64,000 bases of DNA. It comes from Roseomonas sp. KE2513. GTDB lineage: Bacteria > Pseudomonadota > Alphaproteobacteria > Acetobacterales > Acetobacteraceae. Shown here in pieces: positions 38,649 through 50,042 of the stretch (within the stretch, counting starts at the first letter, position 1; each line of letters opens with the position of its first letter). The translations under genes and the position numbers were made by a program. Under the pieces are notes generated by a model, which searched no databases, was not told the origin of the DNA, and saw nothing but the letters and a program-made list of their open reading frames with translations. The stretch spans positions 111,803-175,802 of the forward strand of contig NZ_RCVR01000011.1 of assembly GCF_016107305.1 (NCBI RefSeq), written 5' to 3'.

Positions 38649-39155
38649 ATGCAAACCCCGTCAACGATTGCGCGTATCGACGCGCGAGCCGGCCTGCAGC
38701 GGCGGGTCTGGATGGCCTCCCGCATCGCGTGGCGGGTCATGGTGGCCGTGCTCCTGCTCGCCGCCGGAGGAGCCTTCGGTGACGGCCCCCTGGCGGAGGC
38801 CGAGGCACGCGCCGCCGATGGCAGCATCAGGGTCGCCTACGACCGGTTTCAGCGCTCGGATGCCGGCTCAACCCTCGACCTCCGGCTTGCAGGAGGACAG
38901 GGCAGCGAGGCGCGCTTCTGCCTCGATCACGCCTTCGGGCTAGCCTGGCAGGTCACCCTCATCGAGCCCGCTGCGGTGCGGGAGGAGCTGGACGCCGGCG
39001 GCACCTGTCATGTCGTGGCGCTTACCGCCGCGCCGCCGGCGGCGCCGCTCATCCGCCTGCGGGTCCATCCCCGCCACGCCGCGCTGCGGATCGAGGGCGC
39101 GGTGTATGTCCCCGGCGGCGACCCCGTGCGCATACAGGCGCTCGTCTGGCCATGA
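38649..39155 (+). CDS. Predicted secreted or membrane-anchored protein, unknown function
   Basis: A 168-residue protein I do not recognise. An N-terminal basic segment leads to RVMVAVLLLAAGGAFG, a hydrophobic signal or anchor. The rest is a predicted periplasmic domain with two cysteines (EARFCLDHAFG and AGGTCHVVAL) that could form a disulfide. An inner ATG (38712) would give a more ordinary signal peptide. It overlaps the DUF421 gene by ATGA, so the two are probably made together. Its plus-strand orientation breaks a minus-strand block of conserved order. Confidence 0.6.
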   Translation: MQTPSTIARIDARAGLQRRVWMASRIAWRVMVAVLLLAAGGAFGDGPLAEAEARAADGSIRVAYDRFQRSDAGSTLDLRLAGGQGSEARFCLDHAFGLAWQVTLIEPAAVREELDAGGTCHVVALTAAPPAAPLIRLRVHPRHAALRIEGAVYVPGGDPVRIQALVWP

Positions 39156-39610
39156 CCGACATCATTTTCCGCACCGCCATCGCCTGGCTTGGCCTCACCA
39201 TCCTGCTCCGCCTCTCCGGCCGGCGGACCTTGGGAGAAATGAGTGCGGTGGACCTCGTGGTGCTGCTGATTACCGGTGACATGATCCAGCAGTCCCTGCT
39301 CGGGGACGACGCGAGCCTCACCAGCGGCTTCGTGGTGATCATCACCCTGCTGACGCTCACCATGGCCTACGCAAAGGCCAAGGCTGTCTGGCCCGGGGCA
39401 GCGCGCCACTTCGAGGGTGTCCCGACGGTGCTGATCCGCAACGGCCAGCCGGACGAACGGCAGATGGCGAACAGCCGCGTTGCCATGGATGAGATCCTGG
39501 AGGCCGCCCGCCTGCAGGGCATCACGGAGCCGGAGGAGATCCGTTTCGCCCTGCTGGAGGTGAGCGGCCAGATCAGCATCATCCCGCGCGCCCCGACCGG
39601 GCGCGCCTAG
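39152..39610 (+). CDS. DUF421 (YetF-like) membrane protein
   Basis: A 152-residue protein with about three N-terminal membrane segments (IAWLGLTILLRLSGRRTLGE is the typical first block) and the soluble domain RNGQPDERQMANSRVAMDEI, with FALLEVSGQISIIP as the signature end. These match DUF421 proteins such as YetF and YdfS, whose molecular role is unknown. The start overlaps the preceding gene's stop by ATGA. It ends 4 bp from the convergent kdsA stop. Confidence 0.85.
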   Translation: MTDIIFRTAIAWLGLTILLRLSGRRTLGEMSAVDLVVLLITGDMIQQSLLGDDASLTSGFVVIITLLTLTMAYAKAKAVWPGAARHFEGVPTVLIRNGQPDERQMANSRVAMDEILEAARLQGITEPEEIRFALLEVSGQISIIPRAPTGRA

Positions 39611-39614
39611 AGGC

Positions 39615-42073
<2,459 letters not shown>

Positions 42074-42166
42074 TCATAGCAAGCGTTTGGGCGCCGCGGC
42101 CAGGGGCCGCGGACGCAGGGAAGACATGCACGACCCCTCCTTGCGAAGGGCCGCCGTCGGAACGGG

Positions 42167-42538
42167 TTAGTTGTTCGGCACGCTCGGCGCCGGCGGCAGC
42201 GCGGGCAGCGCCGGGGCGGCAGGTGTGCCACCGGCAGCGGGCGCGCCGCCGGGCGCGGCACCCGGGGCGGCGGAGGGCGGCGGCGCGTCGAAGATGGAGC
42301 GCTGCCGCCCCGTTCCCTGGTTCATCAGCCCGAGCGCGAGGGCGAGCGCCATGAAGATGGCCGCCAGCACGCCCGTCGCCCGCGTCAGCAGGTTGGCGGT
42401 CCCCCGCCCGGACATGAAGCTGCCCATGCCCTGGGAGGAGCCGATGCCCAGCCCTCCGCCCTCGCTGCGCTGAAGCAGCACCACCCCGATCAGGGCGGCG
42501 GCGACGAAGAAGTGCAGAACGAGAAGGACGGTGATCAT
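42167..42538 (-). CDS. secG: Preprotein translocase subunit SecG
   Basis: SecG is an auxiliary subunit of the SecYEG channel. Two membrane segments are visible, LLVLHFFVAAALIGVVLLQR and ATGVLAAIFMALALALG, joined by the conserved loop EGGGLGIGSSQGMGSFMSGR. The 123-residue protein has a C-terminal Ala/Pro/Gly-rich tail of about 40 residues, longer than in E. coli but common in alphaproteobacteria. It lies between tpiA and pyrG. Confidence 0.94.
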   Translation of the reverse strand: MITVLLVLHFFVAAALIGVVLLQRSEGGGLGIGSSQGMGSFMSGRGTANLLTRATGVLAAIFMALALALGLMNQGTGRQRSIFDAPPPSAAPGAAPGGAPAAGGTPAAPALPALPPAPSVPNN

Positions 42539-42609
42539 GGCGGCCGGGTTCTAGCCCCGTTACGTCCCCGGGGGGAAGGGCAAAGCCCTCCCGGCCCCGG
42601 CTTGGTGGT

Positions 42610-43368
42610 TCAGGCCGGCACCGCCGCCGCAATCGCCAGGAAATCCGCCGCCTTGAGGCTCGCCCCACCGACCAGAGCCCCGTCCACGTTCGGGAGCGCC
42701 AGGATGGAAGCGGCGTTCGAGGGCTTCACCGAACCGCCGTAGAGCAGCCGCGTCGTCGCACCGCTTCCGGGGAAGCGCCCCACCAGTTCCGCCCGCATCC
42801 GCGCGTGCATGGCCTCGATGTCCCCCTCCGTCGGCGTGCGGCCGGTGCCGATCGCCCAGACGGGCTCGTAGGCCACCACCCCCTTGGCCTCCGTGAAGCC
42901 CTCGGGCAGGGAGCCCGCGATCTGCGCGGCCACCACCGCCTCCGCCTCGCCCGAATCGCGCTGGGCCTCCGTCTCGCCGACACAGACCACGGGGATCAGC
43001 CCCGCCTCGATCGCGGCCTTGGCCTTGGCCTTCACCAGCGCATCGGTCTCGCCCCGGTCCGCCCGCCGCTCGGAATGGCCGAGGATGACGTAGCCGCAGC
43101 CGGCATCGGCCAGCATGGCGGCCGAAACGTCGCCGGTATGGGCGCCGTTCGGCTCCGCCGCGCAGTCCTGCCCGCCGATCGCGACCGGCTTCCAGCCCAT
43201 GGAGGCCGCGGCGACATGCAGGTGCAGGAAGGGCGGGCAGATGAGCAGGTCCGCCCCGCGAACCTCCTCCAGCCCGGCGCGCACGCCCTCCGCGAGGGCG
43301 GCCGCATCGCGCAGCGTGCCGTTCATCTTCCAGTTGCCGGCGATGAGGGGGCGGACTCCGGGCGTCAT
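42610..43368 (-). CDS. tpiA: Triosephosphate isomerase
   Basis: TpiA interconverts dihydroxyacetone phosphate and glyceraldehyde 3-phosphate. The 252 residues include [12 protein letters not shown] (Lys), VILGHSERR (His), [16 protein letters not shown] (catalytic Glu) and [12 protein letters not shown] (phosphate loop). It is divergent from ppiD and heads the long minus-strand block. Confidence 0.96.
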   Translation of the reverse strand: MTPGVRPLIAGNWKMNGTLRDAAALAEGVRAGLEEVRGADLLICPPFLHLHVAAASMGWKPVAIGGQDCAAEPNGAHTGDVSAAMLADAGCGYVILGHSERRADRGETDALVKAKAKAAIEAGLIPVVCVGETEAQRDSGEAEAVVAAQIAGSLPEGFTEAKGVVAYEPVWAIGTGRTPTEGDIEAMHARMRAELVGRFPGSGATTRLLYGGSVKPSNAASILALPNVDGALVGGASLKAADFLAIAAAVPA

Positions 43369-43412
43369 GATCTCTCTCCTGGGCTTGGCGCCGCGTATCG
43401 GGGCGCCCCGCT

Positions 43413-43450
43413 TTTGGCAACCGGCGGTTCGGCGATCCGGCGTTTGGCAA
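43413..43450. repeat. Paired TTTGGCAA repeats between tpiA and ppiD
   Basis: TTTGGCAA is present at 43413-43420 and 43443-43450, 30 bp apart, in the 138-bp divergent region. They might be -35-like elements or a regulator site. Nothing stronger supports this. Confidence 0.25.
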
Positions 43451-43506
43451 GGGCCCCCGGTTGCGCTACGGGCTGCGCCTTCTCCCGCCTTCAGGTCTCA
43501 ACGCCA

Positions 43507-45405
43507 ATGATCACCGCGTTCCGCCGCCTCGCCGGCACCTGGTTCGCCAAGGGCCTGTTCATCCTCCTGGTGCTGTCCTTCGGCATCTGGGGCATCGAGG
43601 ACGTCGTCCGCAATTTCGGGCGGGACAACGCGGTGGCGCGCGTCGGCGGCCAGCCGATCGAGCTGACCGAGGCCCAGAACGCCGCCCGCCGGGAGGGCCA
43701 GCGCATCCAGCGCGAGCTCGGCCCGCGCTTCGAGCCGAACGACGCCTTCCGCAACGCCGTCGCCCGGCAGGCGCTGGAGAACCTCATCGCCGGCCGCGCG
43801 CAGAACCTGGAGGCGCGGCGCATGGGCGTCGGCGCCTCGGTGGACGCGATCCGCGCCTATACCTTCTCCATTCCCTCCTTCCAGGGCGCGGATGGCCGCT
43901 TCAATCCGCTGATCCTGAACCAGTTCCTGCGCCAGAACGACCTGACCGAGGCCGACTTCACCCGCCTCGTCGCCTCGGACCTCGAGCGCCAGCAACTCGT
44001 CGGCGCCGTGCGGGCCGGTGCCCGCTCGCCGGAGGTCCTCACCCGTCAGCTCCTCGCCTTCGCGGAGGAGAAGCGCAGCGCCGACGTGGCCGAGTTCCCG
44101 CTGCTGAGTGCCCCCGAGGTGCCCGAGCCGACCGAGGCGCAGCTGACCCGCTTCCACGAGAACAACCCCGCCCAGTTCTCCTCCCCCGAGTACCGCGAGG
44201 CCGCCCTCGCCCTCCTCACGCCCGAGGTGCTGCTGCCCCGCGTGACCGTGACGGATGCCGAGGTGGAGGCCGGCCTCGACGCCGAGCGTGAGCGGAGCGG
44301 CACGCCCGAGCGCCGCACGGTCGAGCAGGCCCTCGTCTCTACGAAGGAGGCGGCGGACGCGATCCGCACCGCCTGGCAGGGCGGCGCCGACCTCGCGACG
44401 ATCAAGGCCCAGGCCGAGGCCGCCGGCGGCTCCGCCCTCGAGATGGGGACGGTCACTCGCGCCGAGATGCCCGTAGAGAACCTCGCCGCCGCTGTCTTCG
44501 GCGCCCCCGAGGGCGGCGTGGCCGAACCGGTGCAGAGCCCCTTCGGCTGGCACGTGATGAAGGTGACGGCGATCCAGCCCGGCGCCGAGCCGCCGCTGGA
44601 CGAGCTGCGCGCCCGCACCCGGCAGGCTCTCGCCCTAGAGAAGGCCGCCGATATGACTTTCGAGGAGGCGAACAAGCTGGAGGACGCGCTCTCCTCCGGT
44701 GCGACTGTGGAGGAAGCCGCCCAGCGCTTCGGCCTCACCCCCGCCCGCGTCACGGTGGACAAGGACGGCAACGGCCGCGACGGCCGCCGCGTGGAGCTGC
44801 CCGGCGGCCCCGCCGCCCGCGCCGCCGTGCTGGAGGCAGTCTTCGCCAGCCCCGTCGGCAGCGGCCCGCGCGTGGCCGAGGCCGCCGGCAGCTTCGTCGC
44901 CCTCGACGTGCCCAGCTCCACCCCCGCCGCCCTCCGCCCCTTCGCGACGGTGGAGGCCGAGGTGCGCCGCGCCTGGACCCTCGACGCCCGCCGCCGCGCC
45001 CAGGAGGAGCGGGCCGCCGCCCTCCTCGCCGCCGCGCAGGGTGGCAAGGACTTCGCCGAGGCAGCGCGGGAGGCGGGCGTGGAGCCCGCCCGCATGGGCC
45101 CTGCGCTCCGTGATCCCCAGGCCGCGACGCCCAGCGGCATTCCGCCGGAGCTGCTGCCCGGCCTCTTCGCCGCGAAGCCCGGCGAGGTGACCATGGCCGC
45201 CACCGCCGCCGGCTTCGCGGTCGCGCGCCTGGCCGAGGTCGTGCCGGCGGATGTCGCGGCCGACACGGCCGGCCTCGCCCGGGTGAAGGGCGAGGTGGAG
45301 GGAACCATGCAGGACGACCTAGAGGCGCAGTTCGCCGCGGCCCTTCGCGCCCGCGCCAACGTCACCATCAACCCCGCCATGCTGGAGCAGGTCGCCGGGC
45401 GATGA
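43507..45405 (+). CDS. ppiD: Periplasmic peptidyl-prolyl isomerase/chaperone (PpiD/SurA type)
   Basis: A 632-residue membrane-anchored chaperone that helps fold outer-membrane proteins. A single membrane helix (KGLFILLVLSFGIWGIED) precedes a SurA-N-like domain (RVGGQPIELTEAQNAARREG) and a parvulin-type domain whose late part reads VAEPVQSPFGWHVMKVTAIQ. A second degenerate domain follows. The start at 43507 gives MITAFRRLAGTWFAKG, typical of this group. It overlaps trpE by ATGA, an arrangement common in alphaproteobacteria. Confidence 0.9.
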   Translation: MITAFRRLAGTWFAKGLFILLVLSFGIWGIEDVVRNFGRDNAVARVGGQPIELTEAQNAARREGQRIQRELGPRFEPNDAFRNAVARQALENLIAGRAQNLEARRMGVGASVDAIRAYTFSIPSFQGADGRFNPLILNQFLRQNDLTEADFTRLVASDLERQQLVGAVRAGARSPEVLTRQLLAFAEEKRSADVAEFPLLSAPEVPEPTEAQLTRFHENNPAQFSSPEYREAALALLTPEVLLPRVTVTDAEVEAGLDAERERSGTPERRTVEQALVSTKEAADAIRTAWQGGADLATIKAQAEAAGGSALEMGTVTRAEMPVENLAAAVFGAPEGGVAEPVQSPFGWHVMKVTAIQPGAEPPLDELRARTRQALALEKAADMTFEEANKLEDALSSGATVEEAAQRFGLTPARVTVDKDGNGRDGRRVELPGGPAARAAVLEAVFASPVGSGPRVAEAAGSFVALDVPSSTPAALRPFATVEAEVRRAWTLDARRRAQEERAAALLAAAQGGKDFAEAAREAGVEPARMGPALRDPQAATPSGIPPELLPGLFAAKPGEVTMAATAAGFAVARLAEVVPADVAADTAGLARVKGEVEGTMQDDLEAQFAAALRARANVTINPAMLEQVAGR

Positions 45406-46919
45406 GCGGAACCGAGCAGGGCTACGCCGCCTTCGCCGAGGCGCACGCCGCCGGCCGCGGCCAGGTCGTTTGGCGCGAGCGCGTGGCGGACCTCGACACG
45501 CCCGTCGGCGCCTTCCTGAAGCTCGCCGAGGGCCGGCCGAACACCTTCCTGCTTGAGAGCGTCGAGGGCGGGCAGAGCCGCGGCCGCTACTCCGTGATCG
45601 GCCTCGCGCCCGACCTTGTCTGGCGCTGCCGGGATGGGAGGGCCGAGATCAACCGCCACGCCCTCTCGGCTCCCCACGCCTTCGCGCCCGAGGAAGCCCC
45701 GCCGCTCGAAAGCCTGCGCGCCCTCATTACCGCCTGCCGCATGGATTTGCCCCAGGGCTTGCCGCCCCCCGCCGCCGGCCTCTTCGGCTATCTCGGCTAC
45801 GACATGGTGCGGGAGATGGAGCGCCTGCCCGCACGCACGCCGGACGTGCTCGGCATCCCCGACGCCGTGCTCGGCCGCCCCACCCTCATCGCCGTCTTCG
45901 ACCATGTGCGGGACGTGCTAACCCTCTGCGCCCCCGTCCATGCCGACCGCGGCGAGACGCCGCGCGCCGCCTGGGAGTCGGCCCAGGCGCGGCTGGACGA
46001 GGCCGAGGCCGCGCTCGACCGCCCCGTGCCGCGCGCCGCCCCGCCGGCCGCCCTGCCCGCCCCCGGCGCCCCCAGCTCCAACTTCACGAAGGAGGGGTTC
46101 ATGGCGGCGGTGGAGCGCGGGAAGGAGCTCATCGCCGCCGGCGACGCCTTCCAGATCGTGCTCAGCCAGCGCTTCCAGGCGCCCTTTGCCCTGCCGCCCT
46201 TCGCGCTCTACCGGGCGCTGCGGCGGCTCAACCCAGCGCCCTTCCTCTTCCACTTCGACTTCGGCGGCTTCGCTGCCGTGGGCGCCAGCCCCGAGATCCT
46301 CGTGCGGCTCCGCGACGGCACCGTCACCGTCCGCCCCCTCGCCGGCACCCGCCGCCGCGGCGCGACGCCCGAGGAGGACGCGGCGTTGGAGAAGGAGCTG
46401 CTGGCCGACCCGAAGGAGCGCGCCGAGCACCTCATGCTGCTCGACCTCGGCCGAAACGATGTCGGCCGCGTGTCGGAGATCGGCAGCGTGCGGGTCACCG
46501 CCCAGTTCGGGATCGAGCGCTACAGCCAGGTCATGCATATCGGCAGCGAGGTGCAGGGCCGGCTGCGCCCCGGCCTCTCCGCCCTTGACGCCCTCGCCGC
46601 CGGCTTCCCGGCCGGCACCCTCTCCGGCGCGCCCAAGGTGCGGGCGATGGAGATCATCGAGGAGACCGAGCCCTCCCGCCGCGGCGTCTATGCCGGCTGC
46701 TTCGGCTATTTCGGCGCCGATGGCGGGATGGACACCTGCATCGGGCTCCGCATGGCGCTGGTGAAGGACGGCGTCATGTCCGTGCAGGCCGGGGCCGGCG
46801 TGGTGGCCGACAGCGACCCCGAGGCCGAGTACGAGGAAACCCGCCAGAAGGCCCGCGCCCTGTTCCGCGCGGCGGAGGAAGCGGTGCGCTTCGCCGCCGT
46901 CCACAAGCGCGGCGGCTAG
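45402..46919 (+). CDS. trpE: Anthranilate synthase component I
   Basis: TrpE converts chorismate to anthranilate with ammonia from TrpG. An N-terminal regulatory part includes LLESVEGGQSRGRYSVIGL, with the LLES tryptophan-feedback motif. The C-terminal catalytic domain has IVLSQRFQAPF, RPLAGTRRRGATPEED, DLGRNDVGRV and SGAPKVRAMEIIEE. The 505 residues are normal. It is coupled to ppiD upstream and followed at 91 bp by trpG. Confidence 0.96.
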   Translation: MSGTEQGYAAFAEAHAAGRGQVVWRERVADLDTPVGAFLKLAEGRPNTFLLESVEGGQSRGRYSVIGLAPDLVWRCRDGRAEINRHALSAPHAFAPEEAPPLESLRALITACRMDLPQGLPPPAAGLFGYLGYDMVREMERLPARTPDVLGIPDAVLGRPTLIAVFDHVRDVLTLCAPVHADRGETPRAAWESAQARLDEAEAALDRPVPRAAPPAALPAPGAPSSNFTKEGFMAAVERGKELIAAGDAFQIVLSQRFQAPFALPPFALYRALRRLNPAPFLFHFDFGGFAAVGASPEILVRLRDGTVTVRPLAGTRRRGATPEEDAALEKELLADPKERAEHLMLLDLGRNDVGRVSEIGSVRVTAQFGIERYSQVMHIGSEVQGRLRPGLSALDALAAGFPAGTLSGAPKVRAMEIIEETEPSRRGVYAGCFGYFGADGGMDTCIGLRMALVKDGVMSVQAGAGVVADSDPEAEYEETRQKARALFRAAEEAVRFAAVHKRGG

Positions 46920-46987
46920 GGACGGCCCACCAGCCGCGGCCATGCGCCCGATGCAGGGCACCCCGGCCCGGCTTGACCCGCGGTGGT

Positions 46988-47006
46988 CCCTCAGCCGAAG
47001 TGAGGG
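46988..47006 (+). promoter_or_regulatory. Hairpin sequestering the trpG ribosome-binding site
   Basis: CCCTCA (46988-46993) pairs perfectly with TGAGGG (47001-47006) around a 7-nt loop. The 3' arm contains the GAGGG ribosome-binding site, 4 bases before the trpG ATG. Folding would hide the site, so it may tune TrpG output or respond to a factor. No Trp-rich leader peptide is visible. Confidence 0.5.
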
Positions 47007-47010
47007 CGCC

Positions 47011-47631
47011 ATGATCCTGCTCATCGACAACTACGACAGCTTCACCTTCAACCTCGTCCACTTCCTGGGCGATCTGGGCGCGGAGGTGGAGGTCTGGCGC
47101 AACGACAGCCTGTCGGTGGATCAGGCACTGGAGATGCGGCCGAGCGCCATCGTCCTCTCGCCCGGCCCCTGCACCCCGAACGAGGCGGGCATCTGCCTCG
47201 ACCTCATCGGCGCGGCCTCGAAGCGGGGCGTGCCGCTCTTCGGGGTCTGCCTCGGGCACCAGGCGATCGGGCAGGCCTTCGGCGGCACGGTGGTGCGCGC
47301 CCCCCAGCCGGTGCACGGCAAGGTGCACGAGATCACCCATGGCAACACGGACGTCTTCTCCGGCCTTCCCTCCCCCTTCCCGGCGACGCGCTACCACTCC
47401 CTCGTCGTCCGCCGCGACGACCTGCCGGAGCAGCTTGCGGTTACGGCGGAGACGGCGGACGGGCTGGTCATGGGCCTCGCCCATCGCGACCTGCCGGTCT
47501 GGGGCGTGCAGTTCCACCCGGAGAGCATCGCCTCCGCCCATGGCCACGACATCCTGGCCAACATGATGCGCCTCTCAGGCATCAACCTTCCCCCGGTGGG
47601 GCGTGCCGCGCCCCAGCCCCGGGCGGCCTGA
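47011..47631 (+). CDS. trpG: Anthranilate synthase component II (glutaminase)
   Basis: TrpG supplies ammonia from glutamine to TrpE. The 206 residues have [46 protein letters not shown] (nucleophile Cys) and [10 protein letters not shown] (His, Glu). The ATG at 47011 is preferred to one 69 bp upstream because [11 protein letters not shown] is the family start and GAGGG precedes it. A near-identical paralogue, PabA, is not excluded, but the trp context is clear. Confidence 0.95.
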   Translation: MILLIDNYDSFTFNLVHFLGDLGAEVEVWRNDSLSVDQALEMRPSAIVLSPGPCTPNEAGICLDLIGAASKRGVPLFGVCLGHQAIGQAFGGTVVRAPQPVHGKVHEITHGNTDVFSGLPSPFPATRYHSLVVRRDDLPEQLAVTAETADGLVMGLAHRDLPVWGVQFHPESIASAHGHDILANMMRLSGINLPPVGRAAPQPRAA

Positions 47632-47633
47632 CC

Positions 47634-48641
47634 ATGTCCCTCAAGCCTGTCCTCGCCCGCCTCGCGGCCGGGGAACGCCTTGCCGAGAGCGAGGCGGAAG
47701 CGGCCTTCGGCACCGTCATGGCCGGCGAGGCGACGCCCGCCCAGATCGCGGGCCTGCTGATGGCCATGCGCGTGCGCGGGGAGACGGTCGCGGAGATGAC
47801 CGGCGCCGTCCGCGCCATGCGCGCCCGGATGATCGCGGTGGAGGCGCCCGAGGGCGCCATCGACATCGTCGGCACCGGCGGCGATGCGGCCGGGACGCTG
47901 AACATCTCCACAGCCGCCGCCCTGGTGGTCGCGGGGGCTGGTGTACCAGTCGCCAAGCACGGCAACCGCGCCCTCTCCTCCCGCTCCGGCGCCTCGGACG
48001 TTCTCTCCGCCCTTGGGGTGAACACCGACGTTCCCTTCGAACGCCTGCCGGACGTGATCCGCGAGGCCGGAATCTGCTTCCTCATGGCGCCCCGCCACCA
48101 CGCGGCGCTGCGCCACGCCGCCGGGCCCCGCATGGAGCTGGCGACGCGCACCATCTTCAACCTGCTGGGGCCGCTGACGAACCCCGCGCGTGTGCGTCGC
48201 CAGATGACCGGCGCCTTCGCCCCTCAGTGGCTGCGCCCTATGGCCGAAACCCTCGGCAGGATCGGAACAGAGCACGCCTGGCTTGTCCACGGACAAGGGT
48301 TGGACGAGCTGACGGTCGCCGGCTCCTCCGATGTCGTGGAATTGAAGAACGGCGTGATCCGGGAATTTCGGGTTACGCCCGAGGAAGCGGGCCTCTCCCA
48401 CCACCCAGCCGAGTCGCTTCGCGGCGGCGAGGCTGCGGAGAACGCGGAAGCGCTGATCGCCGTCCTGAAGGGCGAGACGGGCGGCTATCGCGACTGTGTG
48501 CTGCTGAACGCGGCCGCTGCCCTTCTTGTCGCGGGCCGCGCGGCGGACCTCCGGGCGGGGGCGGCGCTGGCCGCCGAATCCGTCGCCTCCGGTTCGGCTC
48601 TTGCCGCGTTGGAGCGGTTGCGGGCGGCCACATCGGCCTGA
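47634..48641 (+). CDS. trpD: Anthranilate phosphoribosyltransferase
   Basis: TrpD attaches phosphoribosyl pyrophosphate to anthranilate. [20 protein letters not shown] is the PRPP-binding signature, followed by [20 protein letters not shown] and [12 protein letters not shown]. Length 335 residues. It starts two bases after the trpG stop. Confidence 0.96.
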   Translation: MSLKPVLARLAAGERLAESEAEAAFGTVMAGEATPAQIAGLLMAMRVRGETVAEMTGAVRAMRARMIAVEAPEGAIDIVGTGGDAAGTLNISTAAALVVAGAGVPVAKHGNRALSSRSGASDVLSALGVNTDVPFERLPDVIREAGICFLMAPRHHAALRHAAGPRMELATRTIFNLLGPLTNPARVRRQMTGAFAPQWLRPMAETLGRIGTEHAWLVHGQGLDELTVAGSSDVVELKNGVIREFRVTPEEAGLSHHPAESLRGGEAAENAEALIAVLKGETGGYRDCVLLNAAAALLVAGRAADLRAGAALAAESVASGSALAALERLRAATSA

Positions 48642-48741
48642 CTGCCCCTCTTGCTCCCTGGCGCGGGGATGGCTGCCCCGCGGCCGGGGCACCCGCCTGC
48701 GCTTGACGCCGGGCGCGCATCGGCCCCAGGAACCGCGCATC

Positions 48742-49569
48742 ATGGACCAGACATTTCCGGTAACCGACGCGCCCTTCTCGGACACGCTCCGGCAGATCCT
48801 CGAGGGAAAGCGCGCCGAGGTGGAGGCCCGCCGGGCGCAGTCCCCGCTGGCGGAGATGGAGAAAAGGGCCCGGCTGGCACCGCCTGTGCGCCCCTTTACG
48901 GCCTCGCTCTGCCAGGCGGTGGCCGAGATGCGGATCGGGCTGATCGCCGAGATCAAGCGCGCCTCCCCCTCCGGCGGCCTCATCCGCGAGCCCTTTGACC
49001 CCGCGGGCATTGCCCAGGCTTATGAGGCGGCCGGCGCGTCCTGCCTCTCCGTCCTCACGGACGAGCCATGGTTTCAGGGCGCCGCCGAGCACCTGCGCCT
49101 GGCACGCGAAGCGACGAAGCTGCCGGTGCTCCGCAAGGACTTCATGATCGACCCCTGGCAGGTCTTCGAGGCCCGGGCGATGGGCGCGGACGCCATCCTC
49201 ATCATCATGGCGGCTCTGACCGATGCCGAGGCGGAGGTGCTGGAGGACGTGGCGCGCAGCCTCGACATGGGCATCCTCGTCGAGGTGCATGACGAGAAGG
49301 AGCTGCAGCGCGCCCTTGGCCTCGAAACGCGCTTGATTGGCGTGAACAACCGCGACCTCCGCTCCCTGAAGACTGACATCGCCGTCACCGAGCGCCTGGC
49401 GCCCCTGGTTCCCGCTGATCGCATCCCCGTCGCCGAGAGCGGCATCCGCACCCCCGCCGACGTGCGCCGCATGGCCGCCGCTGGCGCCCGCTGCCTGCTG
49501 GTGGGCGAGCACCTGCTGCGCCAGCCCGATCCCGGCGCCGCCGCGCGCGAGCTGGTGGGGGCGGCTTGA
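48742..49569 (+). CDS. trpC: Indole-3-glycerol phosphate synthase
   Basis: TrpC closes the pyrrole ring of indoleglycerol phosphate. The 275-residue barrel shows [64 protein letters not shown] and VAESGIRTP. The start at 48742 has AGGA 9 bases before it; the frame remains open upstream into trpD, but that part is unrelated. Its stop overlaps moaC as TTGA. Confidence 0.96.
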   Translation: MDQTFPVTDAPFSDTLRQILEGKRAEVEARRAQSPLAEMEKRARLAPPVRPFTASLCQAVAEMRIGLIAEIKRASPSGGLIREPFDPAGIAQAYEAAGASCLSVLTDEPWFQGAAEHLRLAREATKLPVLRKDFMIDPWQVFEARAMGADAILIIMAALTDAEAEVLEDVARSLDMGILVEVHDEKELQRALGLETRLIGVNNRDLRSLKTDIAVTERLAPLVPADRIPVAESGIRTPADVRRMAAAGARCLLVGEHLLRQPDPGAAARELVGAA

Positions 49570-50042
49570 GCGGCCCCCTCACCCATTTCGACGCCGCCGG
49601 CCGGGCGGCGATGGTGGATGTCTCGGCCAAGCCCGAGACGGTGCGGGAGGCCACCGCCCGTGGGCGGATCACCATGCAGCCCGAGACCCTCGCCCTGATC
49701 GCCGAGGGCCGCGCCGGCAAGGGCGACGTGCTGGGCGTGGCGCGCCTCGCTGGCATTATGGCCGCCAAGCGCACCGCCGACCTCATCCCCCTCTGCCACC
49801 CCCTCCCCCTCTCCTCCGTCACGCTCGACCTCGAGTTGGCCGAGCCTGACGCGGTGGAGATCGCGGCGACCGTCCGCACGGCCGGGCGCACGGGGGTGGA
49901 GATGGAGGCGATGACCGCCGTCAGCGTCGCGGCGCTGACCATCTACGACATGGTCAAGGCCGCCGACCGCGGCATGCGGATCGAGGCGGTGCGGCTGGTC
50001 AGGAAATCCGGCGGCAAGTCGGGCCTCTACGAGGCGCCCTGA
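49566..50042 (+). CDS. moaC: Cyclic pyranopterin monophosphate synthase
   Basis: MoaC forms cyclic pyranopterin monophosphate from the MoaA product in molybdenum-cofactor synthesis. Present are [31 protein letters not shown] and [19 protein letters not shown]. The start is TTG, fixed by its overlap with the trpC stop. At 158 residues it matches the family. trpC-moaC-moeA-lexA is a conserved alphaproteobacterial order. The window also encodes two molybdoenzymes that would use the cofactor. Confidence 0.95.
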   Translation: MSGPLTHFDAAGRAAMVDVSAKPETVREATARGRITMQPETLALIAEGRAGKGDVLGVARLAGIMAAKRTADLIPLCHPLPLSSVTLDLELAEPDAVEIAATVRTAGRTGVEMEAMTAVSVAALTIYDMVKAADRGMRIEAVRLVRKSGGKSGLYEAP

